Below the pieces are notes generated by a model. That model was not told the DNA's origin. It ran no database searches and saw nothing but the letters and a program-made list of their open reading frames with translations. The position numbers and the translations under genes were made by a program. From positions 22,730,743-22,794,742 of the forward strand of contig CM055076.1 in the NCBI GenBank assembly GCA_029204045.2: a stretch of DNA of 64,000 nucleotides. Reading direction: 5' to 3'. The stretch comes from Tillandsia leiboldiana. Its lineage: Eukaryota > Streptophyta > Magnoliopsida > Poales > Bromeliaceae. Positions 12,601-23,112 of the stretch are shown here, in pieces (position 1 is the first letter of the stretch; each line of letters opens with the position of its first letter).

Positions 12601-14549
12601 GTCTTGTTTCTCTGTTTATGTGTCGCCACAGTGTTAGTGGCAGTAGTATACCAGTCTTAGTAGGACCTTGAACCCAGAACCTTTTTGGACACACACATGA
12701 TTTTAGTCGACCAATGTTTTCTTCCAAACATCGAAGGGTTGCCGGAGTCTGTTCTTGTCTGATTGGACGAAGGCATTAGCCCTTCGGGGTTTGGGTATAA
12801 AAACTTATTTTCTAACTGTTTTTTCTGAAAGAACTAAAAATCATTTAAAAATGGTTTTTCTCAAATCAAGATGGTTTTTAAAAAGGAACTACTTTTAGTC
12901 CTCACCCGCGTGGGTTTGAGTGAAAAATAGTTTTCAGTAATAAATGTCATATTTTTCCTGTAAACTTCCCCACTCGAGAGGATTCGAGTGGTCTGGGTTC
13001 TAAGGGCTGTCTTTTTCTTTGGGTCGAGAACAACGAAAGGCTATGCCTAGAGCATGTTCTTGTTTGATTTGGGTTGTAGGTTCTAGTCTTTCGGGGTTTC
13101 CGGACCTTTCATTGTTGTTGGCTATGGAGTATACCCAGCTAGTGAGTTTACATGTGGAGTTGATATTCTTTTTGGGGAGACGTTGGGTTGACAGCGGTCC
13201 CTACTGTTCGAGTGGTTCCTGTTATTGAGTTAGAGAGGTGATTTGGGTACTGTCGATCTTGTTGATCGTGGATTGGACTATAGCCTGCAGGAGCTATATT
13301 GAGCTCGACAGAGATGCGCAGATACTTTCCTCGGTGGGGTCGCGCCCCTCGAGTGCCACTCCGGAGTTGGGCCTGTTACTTTGCTATTGTGACTTGTCGA
13401 CGCAGTCCCTCTGGCTGGGCCAGTTTTGGCAGTCACGGACGCCCTATGTAAGTCCGGTCCTCCTTGGATGTAACGGCCGTAGGTGGGCGCAGGTTTGACT
13501 GGACCCTATGTGGCAGTCAGTATAGATTGGATGATTATATTTGAGAGATAGTAGATGCATCATGTTTCCATCTGTTCCCCTTCTTGAGCATTTAGATAGA
13601 GGCATAGTAGCTGTAGAATTATTTTCCAGCTTTTTTCCTTTCAGTATTGCATTTGTTACTTTATGCCTCTAGTAGACTTAGTGGGCAGACCGTCGGGCTT
13701 GTTGGCGGTACCCACTGAGAACTACTGTGGGATGTAGTTCTCACACCCGCCGTGGTGACTTTTCCGCAGGGACCTCTACTCCTGTTCCTGCTGCTCCAGT
13801 TGCTGTTCCTGCTGATCGAGGTAAGGGAGTCGCAAGCTAGATCCCTACCAGTCTTTCTCCAGTGAGAGTAGATGTACCCTTTTGGTGATGTCCTAGTACT
13901 GTCAGTGATTGTGGGATGTATCATATACTTTTTATTTTTGAGAGTTTTAGTTATTTTGAGAGACTTATGTATTGTGAGGACCTGGCATGTACTATTTGAG
14001 GAGTAGTATATTTATTTCAGTAGTTTACTTTTCAGCTCTGATATCTGTATAGCTTTAGTATCCTTCTTTTGCAGGTTAGACGCTTCGTCTATACGGGGCT
14101 TCCCGTATGGGCGGCGGATCTGTTGGCGGGCCCGGGTCGCAGTTTCGACTCCGGGCGTGACAATTAGTATCAGCAGCGGCGGTAGCGTGGATGCGTTATC
14201 TGCGGAGGACCACATTCGTCGCCTCAGTGTGAGCAGAGGCAGAGGTCGTGTTCCCTATGTGATTGGTATAGATATTTTCTGGCAGACTGGACTTTGATGA
14301 CGAGACAGACTTAGCGACGACCACTTACATCGAGTGGATGAGTCTGTGCTGCCTGGTTGGAGGGCGCCACGACAGTAGATCGGATTGTCGTAGGTGTGAT
14401 TTCATTACAGCCGTCTGAGTTAGAGCATTGTGCATTCCTGCATGGACTAGAGGCAGAGTCGTTACCACGTGCACTAGAGGTACAGGTTCCTGTCGGTGTT
14501 GTGCATGTGGAGAAGGCTTGTGGATCATGTCCAGTGTAGTTGAGACCAT
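9620..14549 (+). pseudogene. Gypsy PBS and gag remnant, split by solo LTR C
   Basis: TGGTATCAGAGCC at 9628-9640, 8 nt after the LTR end, matches the 3' end complement of initiator tRNA-Met (primer binding site). A gag-like region follows with many stops, including a P-L-E-A-E-S-W-like stretch near 10225-10255. A Gln/Tyr/His-rich region at about 10615-10639 resumes after solo LTR C at 14168 (CAG-rich codons on both sides). From 14210 to 14547 it duplicates 3597-3934. The pol region is deleted and no coding capacity is left. Confidence 0.65.
10640..14162 (+). mobile_element. Solo LTR C (related gypsy subfamily), TSD ATTAG
   Basis: It starts TGTGATGACCCGAATC and ends GGGCGTGACA, 3523 bp. Perfect 5-bp repeats ATTAG flank it (10635-10639 and 14163-14167). 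No internal sequence remains, so it is a solo LTR formed by LTR-LTR recombination inside the older element's gag. It aligns with LTR B at both ends and in the R region but is clearly diverged in the GC-rich U3, so it is a different subfamily. A likely TATA box (TATAAATA) lies near 11432. Confidence 0.85.
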
Positions 14550-15237
14550 TGTGTATTTAGATAGAGGTATGGTAGCTGTAGAGTATCTCCTAGCTTTTCT
14601 TGTTCAGTTTTTACTGCATTGTTATCTTATGCCTCTAGTAGACTTAGTGGGCAGACCGTCGAGCTTGGTGGCGGTACCCACTGAGAATTACGTGTTGATG
14701 TAGTTCTCACACCCGTTGGGGGGTTCTCCCCCTCCTTTTTCTTTCCTCTCCTTTGTTTTGCAGAGTCATCTGTGGGAGATGCTGATTTTGCTGTTGCTGT
14801 TTGAGGCGAGGGAGTCGTGAGCTAGATCCCTACCTGTCTTTGGAGAGTAGTTGTACCCCCACATTGGAGATTTGTAGCACAGTCAGTAGATTAGTTTTAT
14901 TTCTGCTTTTGAGAGATTGTTGTAGTGAGGTTATGACTTGTACTGAGAGCCTGTACACTGGTGTATTATTATTTTAGTTTATTTTGTATTTGAATTATTG
15001 GATGTTGTACTAGAGGATTTTGTATGATGATCTTTTGGGAGATAGATATTATATCATTATTTTCAGTTGTACAGTGATCGAATTTTAGTTTTTCAGCAGT
15101 TTTCTTTATTAGCTCTGATATCTGTTTAGCTGTAGTACCTTTTCTTATAGGTAGGACGCTTGGCCTATGCGGGGTTCTGTATAGGCGGCAGATCTGTTGG
15201 CGAGCCCGGGTCGCAGTTTCGACCCCGGGGCGTGACA
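14550..15237 (+). mobile_element. LTR D, 3' part only of a gypsy LTR
   Basis: From about 14553 (ATTTAGATAGAGG) to 15237 (CGTGACA) it matches LTR B from about 8938 to 9619. The 5' ~3.2 kb of the LTR is missing. It joins internal sequence at 14549, the counterpart of the LTR-to-internal jump at 3591, and it closes the array next to the CCTTT target duplication. Confidence 0.8.
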
Positions 15238-16189
15238 CCTTTGGTGCATGTAAACCCCCCACTGCACAAGTGCAGCATCGTAAATCACCGTGAGGGGCCC
15301 CTACTACGTCACCTCGTAGGGTTCACGGGTCCGCATACCACCTTTTCGGAAAAGTACACCGACACGGTGGCCAAACCGTTGGTGTGCGTGCAAGCGCCAT
15401 GAGCATAGTAACCATAATAAAACGAGTGTCTACCTGCGACACTCGTTGTTCCAAAAAGTACATGTGCCGATACACATGCAGAACATGGGGTTAGTCATCA
15501 ACTCATAATATTGTTCAAACCAAAACTACCGTACTCAAAAGTAGCATCACTGTAAACCAACGTCAATAACGAAGAAAGGGAGAGCTCGGTATGCTCCAAC
15601 CGACGGCATCCACCTTTTCGGATAAAGATACCCACCTTCCGACTTCCGAATGGTCGCGCCGATCACTATCCCGATCGCAAGTATGCCCCGAACAACCATA
15701 CCGTTGTTCGGAGAGGGCGAACTGCCCGTCCAGTCTCCAACCGTGACATTCGTTCATCCGGAGGTTCACGTCACCCACATATCCCTTACTATGATAACCA
15801 TAACAATAACGAAATTACGCGTAAAGAGTTTCTGAGGGTGTACCCACCTGAAACGGAGATAAACGACCGCGCCCGCGACCCTCCTAAGCATTCAACACCA
15901 CACGCGGGCCTAATAAAATATCCAAAAACACAAATCAACAATTTACCCCCAAAACTGGCGAATTCAGTGGTCCCGACTACTGTACCAAAAACCCCTTCTA
16001 TCCCCAAAACATAAACCAACGAAAAACTCTGTGTCCAAAAATCCCTCCGGTTGCAAAAATCGTACCTCTGACGCAATCTGACTGTTGACGAGGCAATTGA
16101 CGGAAAACGGGTTCCAATCGTTGCCTTTACGAAGTCCGTGACGAAAAACAACCGAGCGGAAGTTCATCTGACGAAAAACGAACACAACT

Positions 16190-16340
16190 ATGTCGAGCGG
16201 ACTGCACCATCGCACGAACTGCACCGTCAAGCGTACTGCATCGTCCAGCGGACTGCACCATCAAGTGGACTGCACCATCAAGTGGACTGCACCGTCAAGC
16301 GGACTTCACCGTCCAGCGGACTGCACCGTCAAGTCAAAAA
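16190..16340 (+). repeat. Short tandem repeat, GGACTGCACC-type unit of about 15-16 bp
   Basis: At least eight consecutive imperfect copies of a unit like GGACTGCACCATCAAGT (variants with GTCAAGC, GTCCAGC) run across the segment. It then grades into AAAACCGTCAAGC-type repeats up to about 16415. It lies in the right half of the solo LTR 747-17825. Open frames across it are products of the repeat. Confidence 0.75.
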
Positions 16341-16675
16341 CCAACGAGCCAAAAACCGTCAAGCAAAAACCGTCGAGCCAAAAACCGTCAAGCAAAAACC
16401 GTCGGGCAAAACCTGTTGACGGTAGCTGCTTGACCCGCGCGGGCTTGGGTGGCGCGGCGCATGCAGCAGCCCCGCGTGGGCCCTGCCCCCGCGTGGTGCA
16501 TGCGACGCGGCGCATGCAACATCCCCGCGCGGGCACCTCCCTCACGCGGGCGCGCAAACAACGCGGCACTAGCAGCAGCCCCGCGCGGGCACCACCCCCG
16601 CGCGGGCGCGCGCGGCACAAGCAACAGCACGCGCGGTCGCAAGCAGCAGCGCGCGGCTAGGGCATCCAGCGGCGG

Positions 16676-16795
16676 CGGCCTGGCAGGGCGCAGCGCACAC
16701 GTGCGGCAGCACCACGCGGCGACGGCCTGGCAGGGCGCAGCGCACACGTGCGGCAGCACCACGCGGCGGCGGCCTGGCAGGGCACGGCCCCTGTG
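16676..16795 (+). repeat. GC-rich tandem duplication of about 48 bp inside a GC-rich LTR block
   Basis: The stretch GGCCTGGCAGGGCGCAGCGC followed by ACACGTGCGGCAGCACCACG occurs twice in succession, with a third partial copy. It sits in a very GC-rich block (about 16430-17000) made of CGCGGG, GCGGCGGC and similar runs. I see no gene there. Confidence 0.6.
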
Positions 16796-17042
16796 CGGCG
16801 TGCAGCAGGGCGCGGCGGCGGTAGCGCCTGGCTTCGCGCGGGCATCAGCGCACTTGGCTGCGTGCGGCGCACCACCTCGGCGACGCGCGGCCTGCGGTGG
16901 CAGCGGCTCGGCTAGGGCATCGAGCGGCGGCGGCGGCGGCCAAAACCTCCAGCGGCGGCGGCGGCGGCTCGGCTAGGGCATCGAGCGTCGATGGAGCCAC
17001 CATCGACGATCCTTAGCGTCCCCGCCAAAAACCCCAAAAACT

Positions 17043-17245
17043 CGTCACTATGAACAAAACCTACGAACGAAAGCGAACAGTCAAACCGAACAAAACCAAC
17101 GAGCAAAAACCGTCATACGAACCAACGATCAAAACGAACAAAACCAACGAACCAATGCCATTATACGAACCAACGATCAAACCGAACAAAATCAACGAAC
17201 GAAAACAATCATATGAACCAACGATCAAACCGAACAAAAGAGAGA
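17043..17245 (+). repeat. Tandem repeat of about 44-45 bp (AACGAACAAAACCAACGA type)
   Basis: About four imperfect copies of a unit containing ATACGAACCAACGATCAAA then CGAACAAAACCAACGAA. The translated frame gives a repetitive KPNKTNEQKPSYEPTI-like peptide, which is a consequence of the repeat. It is part of the solo LTR ending at 17825. Confidence 0.7.
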
Positions 17246-18366
17246 TAAAGATTGCTAACCTAGCCCTGACGGAGAAAACAATGCGATCCCGATCTCCGAA
17301 AACGGTGATGTTTCTGGATTCGCTCCCCGGTATTGGCGACGCTTTCGGTCCCGGTCTTCGGCATGCACAACGACGAAAGAGGAAGAAGATGCGTTCTTTT
17401 TCCAAAATAATTAGGGTTATTTATTATTTAATTGTTATTTTCGTTGTACGTACAAAAACCTAAAATCCAGTATTTAAAATCAAGAAGGGATTTTTCCACG
17501 ACTTTCTCGATAAGCGTGCCGATTCTCCGAAACGCCCCATACCCGCTAGCACGGATCCCGATGCACCGACAACACCTAACGGGTCCTGAAAACTACCGAA
17601 CTTACCTTTTCGGACCCGCTAATAATGAAACCCTCGTTCCGGAAGATCCGTAAGTCGGATTTCTGATCCGATCGCATCGTCGTTCTCAGTTTAACGAGCT
17701 CTACTGCGATACAGTAACCGCAACCCAAAATCCAAGCGAACCAATACCAAGAAAAAATCCACCAATAACAAGCTTAAATCCAAAAGACGTCAATACGGAA
17801 ATAGTAAAAAGTCAGTGTCATTACATAAATGCTACTGATCATAGGATTATCATGAAAGCGGTAATAAATCCGGTTAGGTCAGTGTATACTGTGCTTCCCT
17901 TATGGAACGACAAGTCTTAAGTGTTGTGCTTCCCGTATGGGATGACGAATCTTAAGTCATTAGTGTGGTAACAGTAGAGCAAGTATACAGATAAATGTTG
18001 GAGAATATTTTCACTGAGCGTGACCAATTATGAACAATCACTTGGACGTCTACTCACTCGTCAGTTAATTGTTCCATACTGTAGTAGTGTGAGTGATCCT
18101 TTGACTTAAGGCACCACGGTTATCTTACATGTGGGTTATTGCAGTTTGATTGTGTAAATACTTTATACCCTAATCATAGGTTAAAGTCAACACATGTCGG
18201 GTACAGTGGGTCATACGTAGAGATAGGTGTGTGTCTCCCTCGGTAGAGAGGTAATTATCCTATACTATCTGTTCTTCAAAATATAAAAGTCCTTGGCCAA
18301 GACTATGATTTTATAGAAATGAGTTTCCATATATCAGTTGTTGATCAGATAAGATATATAATTGAG

Positions 18367-19380
18367 TGTTGGGGCCGGAATCAACTGTCCGCGATCGGCC
18401 CCGGGAGGGGGGGGGGGGGGGGGTGATCCTCTGTGATGTGAATGCGCCGCATGCCAATGGATCAAGCGATCGGGCCGAGAAAGGATCCGCTCGGCAGGGT
18501 TCTTTTCAATCAACTCTTATGACCGTTCGGCTTAGATTAGCCGAATCGGGATGACGAGGTACAAAAGGTTCAGCCTAGAATGGCCGAACCGGAATGTGAT
18601 GGTGAATATGTGGAAAAAAACAACCGGCTAAGGAGCCGATTGTATGATTTGTATTGTTTGGGAAAGGGATATAAGGAGGAGAAAAGGGATAGAAATCATA
18701 ATTAATCTACTCCTAAGAAAGGCAGTAAAGATTACAGTTAATCTACTCCTAGGAAAGCAGTAAAGATAAGAAAAAACAGGGGTGCTCGCGGGCTTACGAG
18801 GTTGTCGAACCTCTTTTACTTCGATGGCTCGAGTATTTATACACTCCCGAACCATACGTCTATTTACCGATTTGAATAATCGGCGTGATTTGGGGGAAAT
18901 TTATCGTGAATTCCTCAACTACTTCCTTTTGAGTCAAATTTCCTCGAAAAGGATAGTAGCCGTTTTCCCGTACAAGTTCATCCCCCAGTTAACGTGCTGG
19001 CGTGTGATAAGCGGCGCTCTCCAATGCTGGGCGTCGCTTGCCGTTCCAGCGTTAGTTACGAGATTTGCGCCCAAATCTCGCATCCTTTTTTTCAAAATCT
19101 TTCCTTCTTCGGCTCGAACCATCAAAGGTTGACTCTGACTTTGCCTTCTTTGTCGATTGACTGAGGCGGCCTTATGTTCATCCTTGGCCCAGGATGAAGC
19201 GATTGTCTTTTCGTCGGCTATTTCTCTTATCGGCTGATGCCTTTAGCCGATGGCGCATGTCATGACTCAGACCGGTTGTGAGTCCCTTTTTGCTAACTCA
19301 TTCTCCTGTCGGCTGATGTCTTGAGCCGATGATAGACCTCACGTGCCACTCTCTTGGGTGGCGAAAGGTCTGGTCTTAAT
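18367..19380 (-). mobile_element. Gypsy-like LTR (probably solo) inserted in the copia LTR
   Basis: It begins TGTTGGGGCCGG on the plus strand and is flanked by the direct repeat ATTGAG (18361-18366 and 19381-19386). The right terminal CA is not conserved, so the exact edge may shift by a base. Its sequence is related in reverse orientation to the LTR/leader region at 59225-59790: both contain the GATCGGGCCGAG / CTCGGCCCGATC block and the CTCCTAGGAAAG / TTTCCTAGGAG block. A G homopolymer of about 20 lies at 18406-18423. No coding remnant is visible. Confidence 0.6.
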
Positions 19381-20732
19381 ATTGAGTAATGGGGTTTGAT
19401 GAGTTATCCATAACCAAGGCTCAATTGGGACAAGTGATAGAATGATTTAATTACACGATAACTACACCTAGAGGTTCAATCCATTATTCATTCTATTTGG
19501 ATTGCCGCGACATACTGCTAGGTGTCACTCATGCATTGTGGGACCCACAGGAGTGATTAAGATAGTTAATTACACTTAGGTGGGAGAGCTAAAAATATTT
19601 TGGTCCATCGAAAGGAGTTCCGATGGTGACACTAAAGGAGTTTAGTGACATGTCTTACCTCCAGGTGGAATTGAACCTATGTGGTCACACACAATAAAGA
19701 CTACGTGTGATTTAGTGCTTGGAGAATTTATAGAGACATTTGCTAAAGTAGCAAAAGAAGAATTTATTTGCTAAATTAGTTAGCAAAACACTGATCGTAA
19801 AAAATAAAATTTGTATGGAGAAGCATAATACTAAATTTGATTTACTAGAAAACTTATTTGCTAAAGTAGCAATAAAACGAGAGAGAAATAAAACGCCATG
19901 CATTTATTTAAAAAGAAAACTCTTCTCCTTATTAATTAACAAATTAAGTGAAGGAAAGAGTTTTCTTTCTTTTTCTCCTCACAGGTCATTTATTAAAGGC
20001 TGGTTTCTGTCCCCTCCCCTTTTGTTTCCTCCCGCCCAATAAATTAGAGGAGTTTACTCTCCTCCTTTTTATGGCTCTTAAGCCTATAAACAAGGAGTTA
20101 TCTCTCTCAATCATAACATATCATATGAAGTAAAGTACGAGAAAAAGAGAGAAACTTCTCCTAATCATATAGAGTTCACTTTAATCATCAAAGAGAAGTC
20201 TTCCTATAATAATTGGTCTTTATATTATAGTTAATCCTCTTGAGATTGCTAGCATAATTTGATAATTAATTCTTCTCCACATTGACAAAAGAAATTACGA
20301 AAGGAGTTTTGAGATTATATTGTGATTGTGTGAAGCATAGATCCCAGAGTAGTCTTGTGTGGATATATATAGAGGCTGGATAGTTGTACAACTCAAAGGA
20401 CCAGAAGTATAGATCCAATATCAACTGACAAATAATTTTGATAATTAGAAAAGATTAAAATTCTAACCCTTCTTTTAATTAGATTAGAATAATAATTTTT
20501 GTGTCACGCGAGATGATTTTGATACATATATATATATATATATATACTAATATCATAAATGTTATGATATTAAGGTGTATATGATTGGATCATATTCTAT
20601 AAATTAATTTATTTTTGCTGCATTTAATGTACATGCACGCGCATCCGTTTTCTTACACTCTCAACCTTGTCGGCTAACGATTCCTTATCTTGCATCTCCT
20701 CTTTCTCCTTCGGTGGCCACCTCATTTTTTTT

Positions 20733-21457
20733 AGGGATAATTGCCTGTGTACCCCTGAAATCTGAAGAAATATCTGATTTACCCCTCTTATTTTTTTCTT
20801 TCCAATATACCCCTCATACGTTCCACCGTTATTAAAAATACCCATACCGTTTCCCTTTGTTAAGTTAACTAGGGTTAAACTAGAGTTAAATAATAATCGG
20901 AGTTGAAAACTATCAGATATACCTATATTTTGCCCCTATCTACCAAAACATTGGTTTAGGGTTTAGGGTTTTAGGGTTTAGGGTTTTGGGTTTTAGGGTT
21001 TAGGGTTTAGGGTTTAGGGTTTTTTAGGGTTTAGGGTTTAGGGTTTAGGGTTTAGGGTTTTTTAGGGTTTAGGGTAGGGTTTAGGGTTTAGGGTTTTAGG
21101 GTTTAGGGTTTAGGGTTTAGGGTTTCAGATGTTTTCATTTAATTTCAGATGTTTTCATTTAATTTTTGCATTATTATTGTGCTCTGAAGGGTATGTTTTA
21201 AGGGTAAATACGAAAACTATTGAAAATTTTAAGGGTACATAAGAAAAGTTGGTTAGGTAGAAGGATATATTTGAAAGGGCAAAATCGTAATTTCACATAG
21301 AAAATGGCAGCTCCAAACGGTACACTAACAGAGTTTAATTTCAGGGGTATTTTGGAAAGAAGTTGGAACGTAAGAAGGGTAGTTTTAATATTAGCCTTCT
21401 AAAAGGGATAAATCTGAAAACAGGAAAATTTTTAGGGGTATATAAGAAATTGCCCCT
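20733..21457 (+). mobile_element. MITE carrying an interstitial telomere-repeat block
   Basis: Imperfect terminal inverted repeats: AGGGATAATTGCCTGTGTAC at the left, and at the right a complement beginning AGGGGCAATTTCTTATATAC. The insertion is inside a poly-T run. A sister copy in reverse orientation lies at 53248-53681 and aligns along both arms, but it lacks a central block of about 276 bp (20953-21228) that consists mainly of TTTAGGG repeats. The element class is not certain, since the TSD is masked by the T-run. Confidence 0.7.
20953..21125 (+). repeat. Interstitial plant telomere repeat (TTTAGGG)n
   Basis: More than 20 units of TTTAGGG with occasional TTTTAGGG and TTTTTTAGGG variants. 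This is the Arabidopsis-type plant telomere unit. It lies inside a MITE, far from any chromosome end visible here. Confidence 0.95.
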
Positions 21458-22152
21458 TTTTTTTACTACTGCCTCGAGGGACTTAATTTTTTCCTTTAAC
21501 TCTCTTCGCATGTCCTCGTCCATCGATTTTACCATCGTGGACCAGACCATCTATGGCTTAACTCAAGACAGTGATGTTGAACCACCCGCCTCTTGATCAT
21601 TCTTCATCGATCTCACTGATAACCGATGTTTTGGTCGTACCTATGTGCTCGACCGAAGCCCCTTAGATTCCTTCCACTACTTTTTAACATCGGCCTGCAT
21701 TCTTTGTTGCCGACATGTCTGTGTCTTCATCATGACTGGCCCATACCATTTGGTTGGTTCTCATACTAGGAACCACTTATCAGCCGACACATTAGCCAGC
21801 GGTTGCACCATCCTCAGGTGCTCTTTCAGCATCTCCTTTCTCTGCTACAGCTGGATTCCTAATTCATTCACCAGTCTTCGACCGAGGGCTTTTACCTCAC
21901 CTTCGGTCATTCCCGAAAATTTTGGATATGGCCTCAGCATTATTGCCCAAGATAGTGCAGACCAATGTACCGCGTCCCATTGTTGATAGCCGAACTCCCA
22001 TTTGGGCGGCCTCATCGGCTCATTCACTTCCTGCGCTCTGTAACTGAATGGCTGCCTTAGCGGCCCACACACCTCGTTGTCATCTTTGGCTCCATAACCG
22101 AATGGCCGTCTTGGCAGCCTTTTCGCTTCATTATCCTCTTTATAGCCATAAC

Positions 22153-22429
22153 TAGGGGTGTCAACGAGCCGAACACGAGCGAGCTGGGTCGGCTCGTGTT
22201 CGGCTCGTTTAATAAACGAGCCGAACACGAGCTGGCTCGTTTAAATATCGAGCTGAAAAATTCGGCTCGTGTTCGGCTCGTTAATTCGGCTCGTGTTCGG
22301 CTCGCGAACAACAAGTTCGATTTTTATTCCTATTATTAGGTGTAAAATTAAAAGAAAATTAAAAAATTAAAATTTTAATCTAATAATTAAAATTTACAAA
22401 AAATTGATAGTCTAAAATTTAAATAGTAA

Positions 22430-22476
<47 letters not shown>

Positions 22477-22889
22477 TTAATTGCATACATGTCCCTGCAA
22501 ATATGTCGAATAGCAAATATATCCCTAGAAAATTCAACTTTTCATATTTATCCCTTCAAAAATTCTAAGTTCTTCAAATCTACCCCTCTGGTTTAGTACC
22601 GTTTGGAATCTGTTTATATTTTAACAGATTCGATGTGAAATGACTTTTTTGCCCCCTTAAAAATATATCCCTCCAAAAACAATAGAAAGGGTAAAAAGGT
22701 AAATTCACTTTTTAATATAACCAAGGTTAACCATTAAACCTATGGTTAACTCAACTTTTCTAACAGAGATGGACGGTAGGGGTAGATTTGAATAACGGTG
22801 GATTTTTGAAAGGATAAATATGAAAAGTTGAATTTTGTAGGGATATATTTGCTATTCGACATATTTGCAGCGACCTATATGCAATTAAC

Positions 22890-22931
<42 letters not shown>

Positions 22932-23112
22932 GAGCTGTTATCGAGCCGAACACGAGCGAGCTGACCCCAGCTCGTGTTCGGCTCGTTTATTAAACGAGCT
23001 AAAAAATTCGGCTCGTGTTCGGCTCGTTTACTAAACGAGCGATTCGATCTCGAGCTCATTTCGAGCCGAACACGAGCTGGCTCGCGAACAGCGAGCTGGA
23101 TTGCCACCCCTA
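22153..23112. mobile_element. hAT-type MITE (TAGGGGTG ends), 8-bp TSD GCCATAAC
   Basis: The ends are TAGGGGTGTCAA and TTGCCACCCCTA, and perfect 8-bp repeats GCCATAAC flank it (22145-22152 and 23113-23120), diagnostic of hAT transposition. The arms are dense with GGCTCGTGTTCGGCTCG / CGAGCCGAACACGAGC palindromic motifs. The middle is a (TA)n tract that has itself received another MITE (22475-22890). A second copy, reversed and without that inner MITE, is at 46138-46675. Confidence 0.9.
22475..22890. mobile_element. TIR element nested in the (TA)n tract of the hAT MITE
   Basis: Terminal inverted repeats of about 80 bp begin GGTTAATTGCATA and continue with GCAAATATGTCGAATAGCAA on both arms (right arm about 22810-22890, with only a few mismatches). 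(TA)n lies immediately on both sides (22436-22474 and 22892-22930), so a TA target duplication, as for Tc1/mariner-type elements, is likely but cannot be measured. No coding sequence. Confidence 0.8.

Larger units (their letters stand above)
1572..15237 (+). mobile_element. Ty3/gypsy tandem array LTR-internal-LTR-internal-LTR (long-LTR, Tekay/Del-like)
   Basis: The array is bounded by perfect 5-bp repeats CCTTT (1567-1571 and 15238-15242). In order it holds LTR A (3'-truncated), internal 3' remnant ending in a polypurine tract, complete LTR B, a tRNA-iMet-type PBS, gag remnant with a nested solo LTR C, and LTR D (5'-truncated). LTR B is therefore the 3' LTR of one unit and the 5' LTR of the next. 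The ~3.9-kb LTRs, the iMet PBS and the RGRN-like coding end fit the Tekay/Del group of chromoviruses. That lineage assignment is inference, since no intact RT or chromodomain remains. Confidence 0.8.
747..17825. mobile_element. Solo LTR (gypsy-like, TGTCACGCCCC type) interrupted by a younger gypsy array
   Basis: It begins TGTCACGCCCCGGG at 747 and ends TCATTACA at 17825. The flanking 5 bp are identical (TAAAT at 742-746 and 17826-17830). Taking out the array 1572-15237 leaves about 3.4 kb with TG...CA ends and no coding remnants, which fits a solo LTR. A relative with the same start (TGTCACGCTCCGG) lies at 38198. The right part contains several tandem repeats (about 16.2-17.2 kb). Orientation is not certain, because no PBS or PPT is present. 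Confidence 0.7.
536..20657 (+). mobile_element. Ty1/copia 3' LTR, split into three pieces by later insertions
   Basis: The LTR starts TGTTAGTTAT right after the polypurine tract at 536 and ends ...TTCTTACA at 20657. Removing the inserts (747-17825 with TSD TAAAT, and 18367-19380 with direct repeat ATTGAG) leaves three segments, 536-746, 17831-18366 and 19387-20657, that read as one LTR of about 2 kb. The join is supported directly by the two target-site duplications. The host target of the copia element is the minus-strand gypsy element that continues from 20658. Confidence 0.75.

Noticed and set aside
16306..16976. Ala/Arg/Pro-rich frames on both strands
   Set aside because: They translate tandem repeats and a GC-rich block within a solo LTR.
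17050..17463. 137-codon frame with repeated NKTNE/YEPTI motif
   Set aside because: Direct translation of a 45-bp tandem repeat; no domain.
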